The notes: generated from the sequence alone by a model not told the origin. Counted from the first letter of the stretch, positions 26,500 through 35,830 are shown. The stretch is 53,651 nt of DNA from Thermoplasmata archaeon (GCA_021797055.1 JAKAAI010000004.1:1-53651); one strand, 5' to 3'. Translations and numbers: made by a program.

Positions 26500-27129
26500 G
26501 TGAAGGTTGGTGTTATTGGATTTCAAGGGGACGTCGCCGAACACATGGAATTCCTTTATAAACTAAAGGACGAAAGAAAACGGGATGTGGATCCAGTCCT
26601 TGTTAAGAGCAGAAAAACGCTTTCGGAGGTTTCAGCTCTGATAATTCCTGGTGGTGAGAGTACAACCATCTATAGACTGATTAAGGAATATGATATATAT
26701 TGGGATGTCGTCAGAAGGGCAAAAAACGGAATGCCTGTTATGGGAACATGCGCCGGGCTCATTATAGTTTCAAAAGATTCGCAGGATCCGAGAGTCAGGG
26801 GTATGGGCCTTATAGATATAGTAATAAAAAGGAATGCTTATGGCAGACAGGCAAACTCATTTTATGATACGTTGAAGATCAAAGGAATTGGAAATTTTGT
26901 CGGGATCTTTATCAGGGCACCTGTGATAGAAACGGCTTCTAATGTTGAGGTGCTTGCTACATATGAAGGTCAACCTGTTATGGTCATGAATCAATATGTA
27001 TTGGGTTTGACATTTCATCCCGAACTTTCTGGTGATACAAGGATTCACGAATATTTTCTCAGCATGGTAGGGAGAGAGGGGTACATTTCCACTGGAAGTC
27101 GAGAGTGGTATGCGAGTGGTGTGGCATGA
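26500..27129 (+). CDS. pdxT: Pyridoxal 5'-phosphate synthase glutaminase subunit
   Basis: A class I glutamine amidotransferase of 209 aa that supplies ammonia to PdxS for PLP synthesis. The oxyanion motif IIPGGESTTIYRL, nucleophile Cys84 in GTCAGL, and the His/Glu pair in TFHPEL are intact. GTG 26500 gives the family start (VKVGVIGFQGDV); a TTG at 26464 would add 12 residues. The last ~18 residues extend beyond the usual end and overlap gcvT by ATGA at 27126-27129. PdxS is not in this window. Coupling to GcvT is sensible, since glycine decarboxylase needs PLP. Confidence 0.93.
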   Translation: MKVGVIGFQGDVAEHMEFLYKLKDERKRDVDPVLVKSRKTLSEVSALIIPGGESTTIYRLIKEYDIYWDVVRRAKNGMPVMGTCAGLIIVSKDSQDPRVRGMGLIDIVIKRNAYGRQANSFYDTLKIKGIGNFVGIFIRAPVIETASNVEVLATYEGQPVMVMNQYVLGLTFHPELSGDTRIHEYFLSMVGREGYISTGSREWYASGVA

Positions 27130-28208
27130 AAACGCCTCTTTACCAGAATCATATCACATTAGGAGCCCATATGGTGGATTTTCATGGATGGGATATGCCT
27201 CTTTACTACACGTCAATTATCAACGAACATATGTTAGTTAGGAGGGGAGTTGGTTTTTTTGATGTATCGCATATGGGTGATATACTCATAGAGGGTGAAG
27301 ATGCAACTGATTTTATCAACTATCTCATTCCAACAGATATCGGCAGGTTAAAGGATGGTGAATGTGTATACACAGCTTTTTTAGACCAGGATGGTTTGAT
27401 AATAGATGATACAATATTTTATAGATTATGCGAAGATAAATTTTTCTTTGTTCCCAACGCGTCCACAACGCCTATGGTGTTTTCGTGGATAAATTCACTC
27501 AAGCAGGATTTTAATGTGAAGATATCAGACCTATCAGCAGATCTTGCCTGTATCGCAGTCCAGGGCCCCCTTTCAATAAAAATAGCAGAAGAGTTTAATT
27601 TCAATATGCCAGATCCATTTACATTTTCTTTCTTTCCATCGCACAGTCTCAACAAACTTATGGATTCAAATGAAATGATAATCTCTGGAACCGGTTATAC
27701 AGGAGAAAGAGGATTTGAAATCATCGCACCATCTCAAGATTCTCCAGATATCTGGAATAAAATATCCAAAATAGCAGATGAAGTCGGTGGAGGGCCCTGT
27801 GGTCTTGGAGCAAGAGATACACTGAGAATGGAAAAGGGAATGCTGCTCTCTGGAACAGATTTCAATCATGATAGAGATCCATATGAGTGTTCTATTGGTT
27901 TTATAGTTAACAATGGAAACGATTTTGTTGGGAAAAACAACCTCATTGCAAGAAAAGCAGTTGATAAGGAGATATTCAGAGGTTTCATTTTGAAAGAGAA
28001 ATCTATACCGCGAAGCGGCTTTGAGATCCATGGAAATGGTAAGAAAATAGGGAAAATAACAAGCGGTACGATGTCCCCTGTTCTCAGTAAATCTATTGGC
28101 CTTGGATTTATCGAGAAAGAATATGCAAAACCAGGATCCGAAGTGGAGATAGTCATAAGGGATAAGATGGTGCAGGCAGAGGTATCCCGACCGAAAATTG
28201 TTCCATAG
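27126..28208 (+). CDS. gcvT: Glycine cleavage system T protein (aminomethyltransferase)
   Basis: A 360-aa folate-dependent enzyme that releases ammonia and transfers the methylene group to THF. It begins TPLYQNHITLGAHMVDFHGWDMP, and has VGFFDVSHMGDI, GTGYTGERGFEI and CGLGARDTLRMEKGM, all GcvT signatures, including the folate-binding Asp in SHMGD and the Glu/Arg pair. ATG 27126 overlaps the pdxT stop, so translation is coupled. A GTG at 27105 in the same frame is less likely. The H protein is encoded at 16102. Confidence 0.95.
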   Translation: MKTPLYQNHITLGAHMVDFHGWDMPLYYTSIINEHMLVRRGVGFFDVSHMGDILIEGEDATDFINYLIPTDIGRLKDGECVYTAFLDQDGLIIDDTIFYRLCEDKFFFVPNASTTPMVFSWINSLKQDFNVKISDLSADLACIAVQGPLSIKIAEEFNFNMPDPFTFSFFPSHSLNKLMDSNEMIISGTGYTGERGFEIIAPSQDSPDIWNKISKIADEVGGGPCGLGARDTLRMEKGMLLSGTDFNHDRDPYECSIGFIVNNGNDFVGKNNLIARKAVDKEIFRGFILKEKSIPRSGFEIHGNGKKIGKITSGTMSPVLSKSIGLGFIEKEYAKPGSEVEIVIRDKMVQAEVSRPKIVP

Positions 28209-28289
28209 GAAATGTACCCCTCCGTCCGTTTTGTCGCTTTTTCTGATGATGATATTATATAGACATTGTCTTTCCCGGTTTAAGTAGTA

Positions 28290-29216
28290 ATGAGTGTCAA
28301 GATTATTGTTACAGACAAAGTGGATTCCATCCTGATCAACAATCTCCAGGAAGCGGGTTTTGAGGTGGATTATTTTCCAGAAATTACACATGAAGAGCTC
28401 TTAAAAATCGCTGTGAATTACAATGCCATAGTCGTAAGAAGCAGAACAAAGATCACTGCAGAATTTACTAGGATGTCCCCAAACTTGAATCTGGTAGCTA
28501 GGGCGGGGGTTGGTCTGGACGGAATAGCACTGGACGATCTCAAGGCAGCCAACATATCTGTCCTATCAGCTCCAGAAGCATCTACAGAATCCGTGGCGGA
28601 GCTTACATTTGGGATGATGATATGCGCAGCAAGAAATATGCAAAACCTCTCATTAGAAACCAAGAATATGAGGTTCAAGAAAGAATCGGGCATTGAGCTG
28701 AGAGGAAAGACTTTGGGAATTGTTGGCATGGGCAGGATAGGATTCAGGGTTGCGCAGATAGCGAAAACCATAGAGATGAACATTGTATATTACGACGTAG
28801 CCCCCAACATAGAAAGGGCAAGGGAGGTCAACGCCAAGCTCCTAGATATCAAAGAACTGGCGGCAATTTCAGATTTTATTGGCATATTTGTCACTGTTAA
28901 AAAGGGTGAAAAACCCATTCTCGGACAGGAAGAGCTGGATTGCATTAAACATGGAACCATTTTGGTCAATACAAGCAGGGCATCAGCGGTAGACGGTAAA
29001 CATCTTCTATCAAAACTGAAGACCGGTCAGGTTGCATTCTATTCGGCAGATGTATTAATGGACGAGCCTCCCAAAGAGGCATGGGAGAGGGAGATGATCA
29101 CTCTAAACAATGTTATGATCACACCACACATCGGTGCCCAGACTGCTGAAGCCCAGAGAGCAATTGCGGTTTCAATATCTGAAAAGATAATTGATTTTTT
29201 TGGTGGAAGAAAATGA
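28290..29216 (+). CDS. serA: D-3-phosphoglycerate dehydrogenase, short form
   Basis: A 308-aa NAD-dependent dehydrogenase that starts serine synthesis from 3-phosphoglycerate. The dinucleotide site is GIVGMGRIGFRVAQIAK, and catalytic residues are the Arg in NTSRASAVD, the Glu in LMDEPP and the His in TPHIGAQ. There is no C-terminal ACT domain, so no serine feedback site of the classical type. Its end overlaps the class V aminotransferase by ATGA (29213-29216). A TATA-like element at about 28250-28260 supports its own promoter after gcvT. Confidence 0.92.
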   Translation: MSVKIIVTDKVDSILINNLQEAGFEVDYFPEITHEELLKIAVNYNAIVVRSRTKITAEFTRMSPNLNLVARAGVGLDGIALDDLKAANISVLSAPEASTESVAELTFGMMICAARNMQNLSLETKNMRFKKESGIELRGKTLGIVGMGRIGFRVAQIAKTIEMNIVYYDVAPNIERAREVNAKLLDIKELAAISDFIGIFVTVKKGEKPILGQEELDCIKHGTILVNTSRASAVDGKHLLSKLKTGQVAFYSADVLMDEPPKEAWEREMITLNNVMITPHIGAQTAEAQRAIAVSISEKIIDFFGGRK

Positions 29217-30271
29217 TATTGACACCAGGACCGGTAGAGGTATCCAGCAATGTCCTACTAGCATCACAAAAACATATACCCCACAGATCTGGAGAGTTCA
29301 GGGAAATAATGAGCAGATCTCTCCAGATTCTTAGAGATACCAGTAAATGTCATAAAGTTGCAATCACAACGGGTTCCGGGACAACGGCAGTTGACATGAT
29401 GGTTCACTCACTGCTTAAGACAGGCGAAAAAGTTGTCTGTATCTCTTATGGTGAATTTGGCGATCGCTTTGCGGAATCAATACGAAGGAGGGGTTGCGAT
29501 TTGCATGTGCTTGCATACAATGAAAATCAGGCCGCCGATCCAGATATGATATTACGGGAAGCCAGAAAACATGGTGCCACGTCAATTGCATTGGTGCACA
29601 ATGAAACGGGCAATGGCACGATGCTATCCAATCTTCGTGAAATCTCGACATCTTCAAGCCAGGCTGGTTTAAATGTGATAGTTGATTCAGTATCAGGGTT
29701 TGCAGCCCTTCCTCTCGAAATAAAAAAATGGGGGATATCTGCAGTAGCGACCTGCGGTCATAAGGGCATATCCTCACTTACTGGCGTTGCAATTAATATT
29801 CTGTCAGATGAAACCGAAAAGAGGCTTAATACAATATCTCCAGCGACGCAGTACCTTGATCTGAGGAATTCTCTTACATTTATGGAAAAGATGGAGACAC
29901 CTTATACCCCCGCAATAGGGCCATTTTCAGCTCTCAGCGCTGCTCTTGGCGAATTGTCCCGAGAAGGCATAGAGGAGAGGAACAGGAGAACCAAGCGATA
30001 TGCAGAATACGTTATTTCTGCTCTTCAAGAAAATGGATACAAAGTTGCCGGAACCGATCAAACCAGATCAGATTGCGTCCTGAACATTGAAACGAAATCC
30101 AACACATCTGCCCTGATCAGCAAGCTGCATGAAAGTGGATTCGAAGTATCTGGTGGAATGAAGAACTACAGGGGGAAGGCGGTTAGAATAGGTTTAATGG
30201 GCCACATTCAATTCAAAGACATAGTGTCATTTGTAGAAACATTTCTAAAATTAGAAAGAGAAATTGGATAA
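29213..30271 (+). CDS. Class V aminotransferase (serine/alanine-glyoxylate or phosphoserine type)
   Basis: A 352-aa PLP enzyme of the class V family. It begins ILTPGPVEVSSNVL, with an HRSGEFREI motif characteristic of serine-pyruvate/alanine-glyoxylate aminotransferases; TTGSGTTAVDMM and VDSVSGFAALPLEI follow, and the Schiff-base Lys is in TCGHKGISSLTG. Translational coupling to serA suggests it acts on phosphohydroxypyruvate to make phosphoserine, the step missing if no SerC is present. Serine-glyoxylate activity is the alternative. With gcvT and gcvH nearby, it fits serine-glycine interconversion. Confidence 0.85.
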   Translation: MILTPGPVEVSSNVLLASQKHIPHRSGEFREIMSRSLQILRDTSKCHKVAITTGSGTTAVDMMVHSLLKTGEKVVCISYGEFGDRFAESIRRRGCDLHVLAYNENQAADPDMILREARKHGATSIALVHNETGNGTMLSNLREISTSSSQAGLNVIVDSVSGFAALPLEIKKWGISAVATCGHKGISSLTGVAINILSDETEKRLNTISPATQYLDLRNSLTFMEKMETPYTPAIGPFSALSAALGELSREGIEERNRRTKRYAEYVISALQENGYKVAGTDQTRSDCVLNIETKSNTSALISKLHESGFEVSGGMKNYRGKAVRIGLMGHIQFKDIVSFVETFLKLEREIG

Positions 30272-30309
30272 AAAATTAAAAATTATTATGATTTTATTGA
30301 ATTTCAAAA

Positions 30310-31752
30310 TTAGAGAGGCTGTCTGGACGCCCCCTGATCTACGTTGAGTGAAGAGGCCTGTTCCAGACTCAAGTTCTTTGTCTCCCTTATCGCTATAAGT
30401 GTTAATATCACACCCGCGAATGCTATTCCTGCCAGCAGATCGAACAGCACCGAGAAACCAGAAGTGGCTATTATTGTTGGTACCAGGAACGTGAATATAC
30501 CAGCACCAAGTTTCCCGGAACCGGCTGATATACCATGTGAAGTTGTTCTGACACTAGTTGGAAACAGTTCCGTTGGTATAATGAAGGTGGTGGAATTCGG
30601 TCCTATGTTTCCGACAAGAAATGACAGTCCATACATTGCTATGAAGAGAGAAAGGTCAGTTTCAATTGTTGTAAAACGAAGCGCGAAGACAAAATATATC
30701 ACTGCCATTACGGAAAAGCCTGTCCACTGGAGAAGCTTTCTGCCAGCCTTATCAATGAGGCCAACTGCGATCCAGTAACCTGGCACTTCAAACGCAAGCG
30801 CAAGTATTGTGTTTCCTTCCGCAATATGGAATACCGTCTCTGCAATGTTACCTTTTACTGCCCCATATCCTATAAGGCCAAGAACAGTTCCGCTATTGAC
30901 GGAAGTACCGTAAAAAGCCATATCGAAAATAAACCAGGATCCTGCTGTTCCAAGCAGGAACAGCCAGTATCTGTTTGCAAGCGCACGATTGATTCTCCTC
31001 GAAAAGTTAGGTACACCGTTTGTATCAGCAGCCTTTCCGGTCGAATGCTTTGTAGCATCTGTAACTGCCTCAGAGGCAAGCGTCTTGTTTCCTGTCTCCA
31101 AGGAATATCTGGGTGTTTCAAGTATCTTTCTCCTGAGATATATTACGGAAGCAGCTGGAATTGCTCCAAATCCAAGCATGAACCTCCAGGATTCAGTCAC
31201 CGGTAGGAAAGCAGTCGAGGCCAGCCCAACCACTGCACCTGCGAGAAGTCCAAAACCCTGCATAGCAAACACTGAAAGTACTAATTTGCCCCTGCTTTTG
31301 ACATTCGAATACTCGCTCATAATGGTTGCACTTATTGGATAATCTCCACCAATTCCTATACCGAGTATAAATCTGGAAACAATCAACATAGTTACGTTGA
31401 TGGAAAAAGCAGAAATTATTGCAAATACGACCAGAATGGACATTTCAACACCATAGGTGAACTTTCTACCTTTCTTATCTGCGATTCTGCCGAAAATCAT
31501 CGCACCCAAAAATGCACCGAAAAGAGCAGCCGCTCCTATCATGCCTGATGTAAAGGTGTTCCCGGCAATCTGGCTCCCAAAAACCAAGGAAGATTCTATT
31601 ATCGGTGCTGCTGTCGATATGACAAACAGATCATAGGCATCTGAAAAGAAACCCATTCCAGCAACGAATATTGCTTTTCCGTGGAATCTGTTGACCTTCG
31701 CCAGGTCAAGCTCCTTTAGCAAATCATTGTCGCTATCTTTACTTATACTCAT
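30310..31752 (-). CDS. MFS transporter, phosphate:H+ symporter-like
   Basis: A 480-aa major facilitator with 12 predicted helices. The order of motifs (DAYDLFVIS near residue 38, GRIADKKGRK, GIGIGGDYPISATIMSEY, then NIGPNSTTFIIPTELFPTSVR and HGISAGSGKLGA) is that of the Pho84-like phosphate:proton symporter family. Related carboxylate or sugar carriers cannot be excluded. A central loop of about 60 residues is polar. It would be the second phosphate-type carrier in the window, alongside the Pit system at 1506. Its promoter region includes an inverted repeat. Confidence 0.82.
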   Translation of the reverse strand: MSISKDSDNDLLKELDLAKVNRFHGKAIFVAGMGFFSDAYDLFVISTAAPIIESSLVFGSQIAGNTFTSGMIGAAALFGAFLGAMIFGRIADKKGRKFTYGVEMSILVVFAIISAFSINVTMLIVSRFILGIGIGGDYPISATIMSEYSNVKSRGKLVLSVFAMQGFGLLAGAVVGLASTAFLPVTESWRFMLGFGAIPAASVIYLRRKILETPRYSLETGNKTLASEAVTDATKHSTGKAADTNGVPNFSRRINRALANRYWLFLLGTAGSWFIFDMAFYGTSVNSGTVLGLIGYGAVKGNIAETVFHIAEGNTILALAFEVPGYWIAVGLIDKAGRKLLQWTGFSVMAVIYFVFALRFTTIETDLSLFIAMYGLSFLVGNIGPNSTTFIIPTELFPTSVRTTSHGISAGSGKLGAGIFTFLVPTIIATSGFSVLFDLLAGIAFAGVILTLIAIRETKNLSLEQASSLNVDQGASRQPL

Positions 31753-31772
31753 AGTCTTACAATACTATAAGT

Positions 31773-31791
31773 GGTTAAGATAATATTAACC
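31773..31791. promoter_or_regulatory. Inverted repeat upstream of MFS gene
   Basis: GGTTAA and TTAACC are separated by 7 bases and sit 21-39 bases before the MFS start, where RNA polymerase factors would bind. It is a possible operator shared with the divergent repeat-protein gene. No known motif is claimed. Confidence 0.3.
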
Positions 31792-31900
31792 TAATTCAAA
31801 TATTATATATGTCTATATAGTGTAATAAGTATACCTATTTATTAAATAGATTCTAATGTTACAAAGCTTAATCTTAAGATCCACATGTTCTAAAGTTTAC

Positions 31901-32458
31901 ATGTCCAGCTCAAAGATATCGACAGCACAGAAAAAACTGATCGATCGCTTTTCAGATGCAAAGGATGGCAAGAGAATTATAGAAAAATTCCTGAAAGAGG
32001 TAGAAAAGAGAACGGTCGCCGATCTTACACTCCAGGAGGCATCCAGGCTTATCACAAGGATAAAGGAGAATAAAATTCAGGTAGTTCCATTAAAGTCCTC
32101 TCCCACATTGAAGCAGATTGCCCTTATCAGAAGCCTGCAGGATGGTGAAGAAAGGATACGTATAACATCGGAATACCTTAAAAAAAATGGAAACATTGAC
32201 ATATCAGAACTATCCGTGAGCCAGGCTTCGCAGCTGATTGACAGTCTTCTGACAGCAAAAGCAGGAAATAAGGATGAAAGGTCCATGAGTCCAGCTACCA
32301 TGAAGCAGATAAGGTACATTGAAAAACTACTGGAAAATGAGAAATTTCGGGAGATTATCGAAGAGTATTTTAGGAAACACCGAAAGGGATCACCAGACGA
32401 GCTGACGCGCAAAGAAGCAGGCGAAATTATTGATCGGGTAATCGAAATACGGAAATGA
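31901..32458 (+). CDS. Small protein of three tandem helical repeats
   Basis: A 185-aa charged soluble protein built of three copies of a ~52-residue unit at about residues 6-55, 67-118 and 130-183. Each unit starts with Lys-Gln/Lys-Lys-Leu-Ile or Lys-Gln-Ile, continues with a long amphipathic helix, and ends with a Leu-Thr/Ser-x-x-Glu/Gln-Ala-Ser/Gly-x-x-Ile pattern (LTLQEASRLI, LSVSQASQLI, LTRKEAGEII). Similar single units occur as C-terminal tails on phage and plasmid DNA-metabolism proteins; I know no characterised function. ATG 31901 is preferred over ATG 31856, which would add a non-repeat leader. Confidence 0.7.
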   Translation: MSSSKISTAQKKLIDRFSDAKDGKRIIEKFLKEVEKRTVADLTLQEASRLITRIKENKIQVVPLKSSPTLKQIALIRSLQDGEERIRITSEYLKKNGNIDISELSVSQASQLIDSLLTAKAGNKDERSMSPATMKQIRYIEKLLENEKFREIIEEYFRKHRKGSPDELTRKEAGEIIDRVIEIRK

Positions 32459-32524
32459 GAGGGTCATAGCAGCAAGCATCGATCTGTTAGATATATAAAA
32501 GGTAAAGCATTACAGTTAGACTCA

Positions 32525-34639
32525 ATGGAAAAGATACTTGTAAATTGTGCTTTACCATACGCGAATTCCCCGCTTCATCTTGGCCACATAGCTGGCAGCA
32601 ACCTTGGAGCAGATATATTTGTAAGGGCCCTCCGCCTAATTGGATACGATGTTTTATATGTTTGCGGTAGCGATGAATATGGCACTCCGATAACAATTCA
32701 GGCCGAATCAGAGAACGTTTCCCCAAAGGATATAGCGGATCGCTATCACCTGCAACATGAAAAATCGCTTGCAGCAATGCAGATTAACTTTGATATTTTT
32801 TCCAGAACAACTTCACCGATTCATCATGAAACAGCTTCAGAACTTTTCAGGCAGTTGTACGGGAACGGATATCTCGAAAAGACTACCATGATTTCCCCCT
32901 TTTGCCCAACCTGCGGAAAATTCATGCCGGACAGGTACATCGAAGGAACATGTCCATTTTGCGGAAATAAGAGAGCCAGGGGCGATCAGTGCGATGAGTG
33001 CGGAAGAATTCTGGATCCAAGGGACCTTTTAAATCCAAGATGCATAATTTCTGGAGATACCCCGGAATTCAGGGAAACGGATCATCTCTTTTTCCGCCTT
33101 GACAAATTCCAGGATCAGCTCGAATCATGGGTAAATTCAAGGACAAACTGGAAACCGCATGTACTTGAGTTTACAAAGGGGCTCTTATCTGCAGGCCTGA
33201 AGCCAAGACCGGCTACCAGAGACATGTCATGGGGTATCCCGGTACCAATACCTGGATTTGAGAACAAGGTAATCTATGTATGGATCGAGGCATTGATGGG
33301 TTACCTCTCATTCGCCAAAGAACTTTCCCTGCAGAGGGGGAACAGGGATCTTTGGAAGGATTACTGGAAAGATCCAAAAGTAAAGACTTACTATTTCATG
33401 GGCAAAGACAACATAACATTTCATACCATCATATGGCCGGCTATTTTAATGGGCGTAGGTGGCCTAAATCTCCCTTACGACGTTCCTGCCAATGAGTACC
33501 TTCAATTTAACGGTGAGAAGTTCTCGAAAAGCAGGGGTATTGGATTCACAATTGACAGCATAACTTCTAAGGTGGACAGTAATTACATACGCTATTATCT
33601 GGCGTCAATTCTTCCAGAAAACGGTGATTCCAACTTCAGCCTGGAAGAAATGCAGGATAAGGTGAATTCCGAATTTATCTCGAAGTATGGAAACCTATTG
33701 CACAGAATAGTTAGTTTCGTGGTCTCAAACAAGATAGACCTTTCATCAAGATCAACTGAACCGGAAGATCATAAGATCCTTGAACGTTGTCTTTCAAAAT
33801 TTGGTGAATATACCGAGACAATAAAATCCGTCGAAATCAAAAAGGCTCTTAAGATGTGGATAGACCTCGTACAGGAGGCAAATTCCTACGTTAACAGATC
33901 GGAACCATGGAAGCTTATTAAGACCGATCCAAGCAAATGCGCCGCAAAAGTCTACACAGCACTGCGCATGCTACAGATCCTGACAGTTATGATATACCCT
34001 TACACGCCTGAAGCTGCGGAAAAGGCTCTTCGAATCTCCGGCTTTGAAGGAGGCATTAAGCAGGCATATGAAAAATTAAGTCAGGAGGACGTGATATTTG
34101 TGCCTTCAAAAATCGAGGTCCCATTCACAAGGTTGGAGCTGAAAGAGGTCAACCCAAATTCACTTGACCTGACTGTTGGCCTGATTGAAAACGTTGAGGA
34201 GCACCCCGATGCTGACAGACTTTATGTACTTCAGGTTTCTTTAGGGGACAGAAAGATTCAACTCGTTGCTGGACTCAGAAAACACTACACACCGGATCAA
34301 CTGGCAGGCAGAAGAATAATAGTCGTAGCGAACCTGAAAAAGGCAAAACTAAGGGGAAAGGAATCGCAGGGCATGCTTCTTGCTGCGGACGATGGCAGTT
34401 CAACCAAGATACTGACCGTTGAGGACAGCGTTTCTCCGGGAACTAAAGTGGACATCGGACCTTACAAGTTTAATGGAACCCACACAGTCGAATTAGAAGA
34501 CCTCCAAAAGATGAATCTGAAGGTAGGAAAGGATCAAAAGATATTTGCAAACTTTGAGGACGGTAAAGAATTCCTGCATATTGGTCCAGTCATTGTACAT
34601 CCGGAATCACATGTACTTGAAGGTGCAACAGTAAAATAG
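32525..34639 (+). CDS. metG: Methionyl-tRNA synthetase with C-terminal tRNA-binding domain
   Basis: A 704-aa class I synthetase. The HIGH motif is HLGH at 18-21 and the KMSKS equivalent is KFSKS at 332-336. The zinc insert has CPTC (127-130), CPFC (143-146) and CDEC (156-159). An anticodon-binding helical domain follows, then an EMAP-II-like tRNA-binding domain from about residue 540 (ELKEVNPNSLDLTVGLIENV, then AVANLKKAKLRGKESQGM-like region). Fused tRNA-binding domains are found in some archaeal MetRS, while others carry them as separate proteins. The next gene is rpoK. Confidence 0.96.
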   Translation: MEKILVNCALPYANSPLHLGHIAGSNLGADIFVRALRLIGYDVLYVCGSDEYGTPITIQAESENVSPKDIADRYHLQHEKSLAAMQINFDIFSRTTSPIHHETASELFRQLYGNGYLEKTTMISPFCPTCGKFMPDRYIEGTCPFCGNKRARGDQCDECGRILDPRDLLNPRCIISGDTPEFRETDHLFFRLDKFQDQLESWVNSRTNWKPHVLEFTKGLLSAGLKPRPATRDMSWGIPVPIPGFENKVIYVWIEALMGYLSFAKELSLQRGNRDLWKDYWKDPKVKTYYFMGKDNITFHTIIWPAILMGVGGLNLPYDVPANEYLQFNGEKFSKSRGIGFTIDSITSKVDSNYIRYYLASILPENGDSNFSLEEMQDKVNSEFISKYGNLLHRIVSFVVSNKIDLSSRSTEPEDHKILERCLSKFGEYTETIKSVEIKKALKMWIDLVQEANSYVNRSEPWKLIKTDPSKCAAKVYTALRMLQILTVMIYPYTPEAAEKALRISGFEGGIKQAYEKLSQEDVIFVPSKIEVPFTRLELKEVNPNSLDLTVGLIENVEEHPDADRLYVLQVSLGDRKIQLVAGLRKHYTPDQLAGRRIIVVANLKKAKLRGKESQGMLLAADDGSSTKILTVEDSVSPGTKVDIGPYKFNGTHTVELEDLQKMNLKVGKDQKIFANFEDGKEFLHIGPVIVHPESHVLEGATVK

Positions 34640-34675
34640 GGATAATTCAAGACAGTCGGTTTTCACTTAACAAGA

Positions 34676-34683
34676 TATAAATA
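34676..34683 (+). promoter_or_regulatory. TATA box of rpoK
   Basis: TATAAATA lies with its centre about 31 bases before ATG 34710. Transcription starting some 26 bases downstream would yield an almost leaderless mRNA, which supports ATG 34710 over ATG 34719. Confidence 0.6.
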
Positions 34684-34709
34684 GCCGCATTTATTACCGT
34701 CATGCTTTG

Positions 34710-34886
34710 ATGATCCATATGCAACTTACTAAATTTGAGAAGGCCAGGATTATTGGAGCTAGGGCATTACAGATTTCAATGGGTGCTCCCGTTATAATTG
34801 ATGTTCCGAAGGGTATGATTGACCCTGTCGACATTGCGATGCTGGAGTATGAGAACAATCTCATTCCTATTACTATAAAAAGATAG
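34710..34886 (+). CDS. rpoK: DNA-directed RNA polymerase subunit K
   Basis: A 58-aa homologue of eukaryotic Rpb6 and bacterial omega, needed for assembly and stability of RNA polymerase. The diagnostic sequence [20 protein letters not shown], followed by an acidic [18 protein letters not shown] region and basic C-terminus PITIKR, is complete. Start codons at 34710 and 34719 are in frame; the TATA spacing favours 34710. The gene sits in a short gap and has its own promoter. A T-run after the stop may end its transcript. Confidence 0.93.
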   Translation: MIHMQLTKFEKARIIGARALQISMGAPVIIDVPKGMIDPVDIAMLEYENNLIPITIKR

Positions 34887-34894
34887 TATGGAAT

Positions 34895-34901
34895 ATTTTT
34901 T
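34895..34901 (+). terminator. T-rich tract after rpoK
   Basis: Six consecutive T residues shortly after the rpoK stop match the simple oligo-T type of archaeal terminator. No hairpin is needed or seen. Confidence 0.3.
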
Positions 34902-34924
34902 ATTCAGTTCTCTTATGTTGAAGC

Positions 34925-35830
34925 GTGGAAAAAAACGAGTTTGTTGACCTTCTCGACCAGATAACGTCAGACGCTTCATCCAATACACACACAAGAATGA
35001 CTCTTGTTAGAACATTCGATAATTTCTTTCCCAAAAAAATACTTGCTGGGAAGTATCTGGATATAAAGTCAATACCGGTATCTGGAAGCTACAGATATGT
35101 GCTGTCAAGATTCAACAAATCAGAATATGAGGTCTTCAGATCATATTTCAAGAACGACCTTAATTTCTTATTTTTCAGCTATCGGCATCTTGATGGCATT
35201 CTTTCAGTTTCAAACCATTCAGGCTATTTTTTATCAAGATTCAGGGCAGGCGGGAACGGCTCAATTTCATTAAAGTCTACACCTGACCACACAGGACAGA
35301 GCTATCTGCTTAACGAGATCAGAAATGCGATAATAAACAAAATATTTCCATACGAACTCAGGCTTTCAAGCTTGGACGGACACATTGACATGAGCACGGA
35401 TCTCAATATTAGAATAAAGGGCCAGTTACGACCGCATTCTGCCTTCATTTTTGATCTGACAAAACACATAATAGACAAAATCTCGTCCGTAAACGACAGA
35501 ATAATTGCTCAGAAAACAAAGAGAAATACATCCTCTGGTGTCAGGTTCGGACAGATCATTCCAGTGTCTTTCAGATTGAGCGAGAGAATTCCATCCGAAA
35601 AGGTACAGGAGCTTGTGTCGCGCTCTTTTCTTTGCGGGAAAATTGAGGAAAGCGTCCTGGGATCCTCATTTTATGTTTTTGAATCCACATATTCAGCCCC
35701 TTTCTGCAGGATCACCAAATCACAGGATTACGTTAAGTTGATCTCACTCCCTGGGGCCTCTGCCGATGATGTTGCCGCTGTAATCGATAACCTCAACGAA
35801 GCTGGAAGGATGATAGATGACAGGCAGTAG
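34925..35830 (+). CDS. Hypothetical protein, 301 aa
   Basis: I do not recognise this protein. It is soluble, mixed alpha/beta and rich in Ser and Phe, with no signal peptide, membrane helix or P-loop. Distinct features are an aromatic patch NFLFFSYRHLDG (about residue 80), a central block GHIDMSTDLNIRIKGQLRP and a C-terminal domain beginning GQIIPVSFRLSERIPSE. The start is GTG 34925. Its last codons overlap the next gene by 14 bases, so the two are one translational unit and probably act together. No homology to rpoK or glnA neighbours is evident. Confidence 0.65.
   Translation: MEKNEFVDLLDQITSDASSNTHTRMTLVRTFDNFFPKKILAGKYLDIKSIPVSGSYRYVLSRFNKSEYEVFRSYFKNDLNFLFFSYRHLDGILSVSNHSGYFLSRFRAGGNGSISLKSTPDHTGQSYLLNEIRNAIINKIFPYELRLSSLDGHIDMSTDLNIRIKGQLRPHSAFIFDLTKHIIDKISSVNDRIIAQKTKRNTSSGVRFGQIIPVSFRLSERIPSEKVQELVSRSFLCGKIEESVLGSSFYVFESTYSAPFCRITKSQDYVKLISLPGASADDVAAVIDNLNEAGRMIDDRQ

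Noticed and set aside
27666..28391. Minus-strand 241-codon ORF across gcvT and serA
   Set aside because: Antisense to conserved enzymes; aromatic- and Cys-rich translation without family resemblance.
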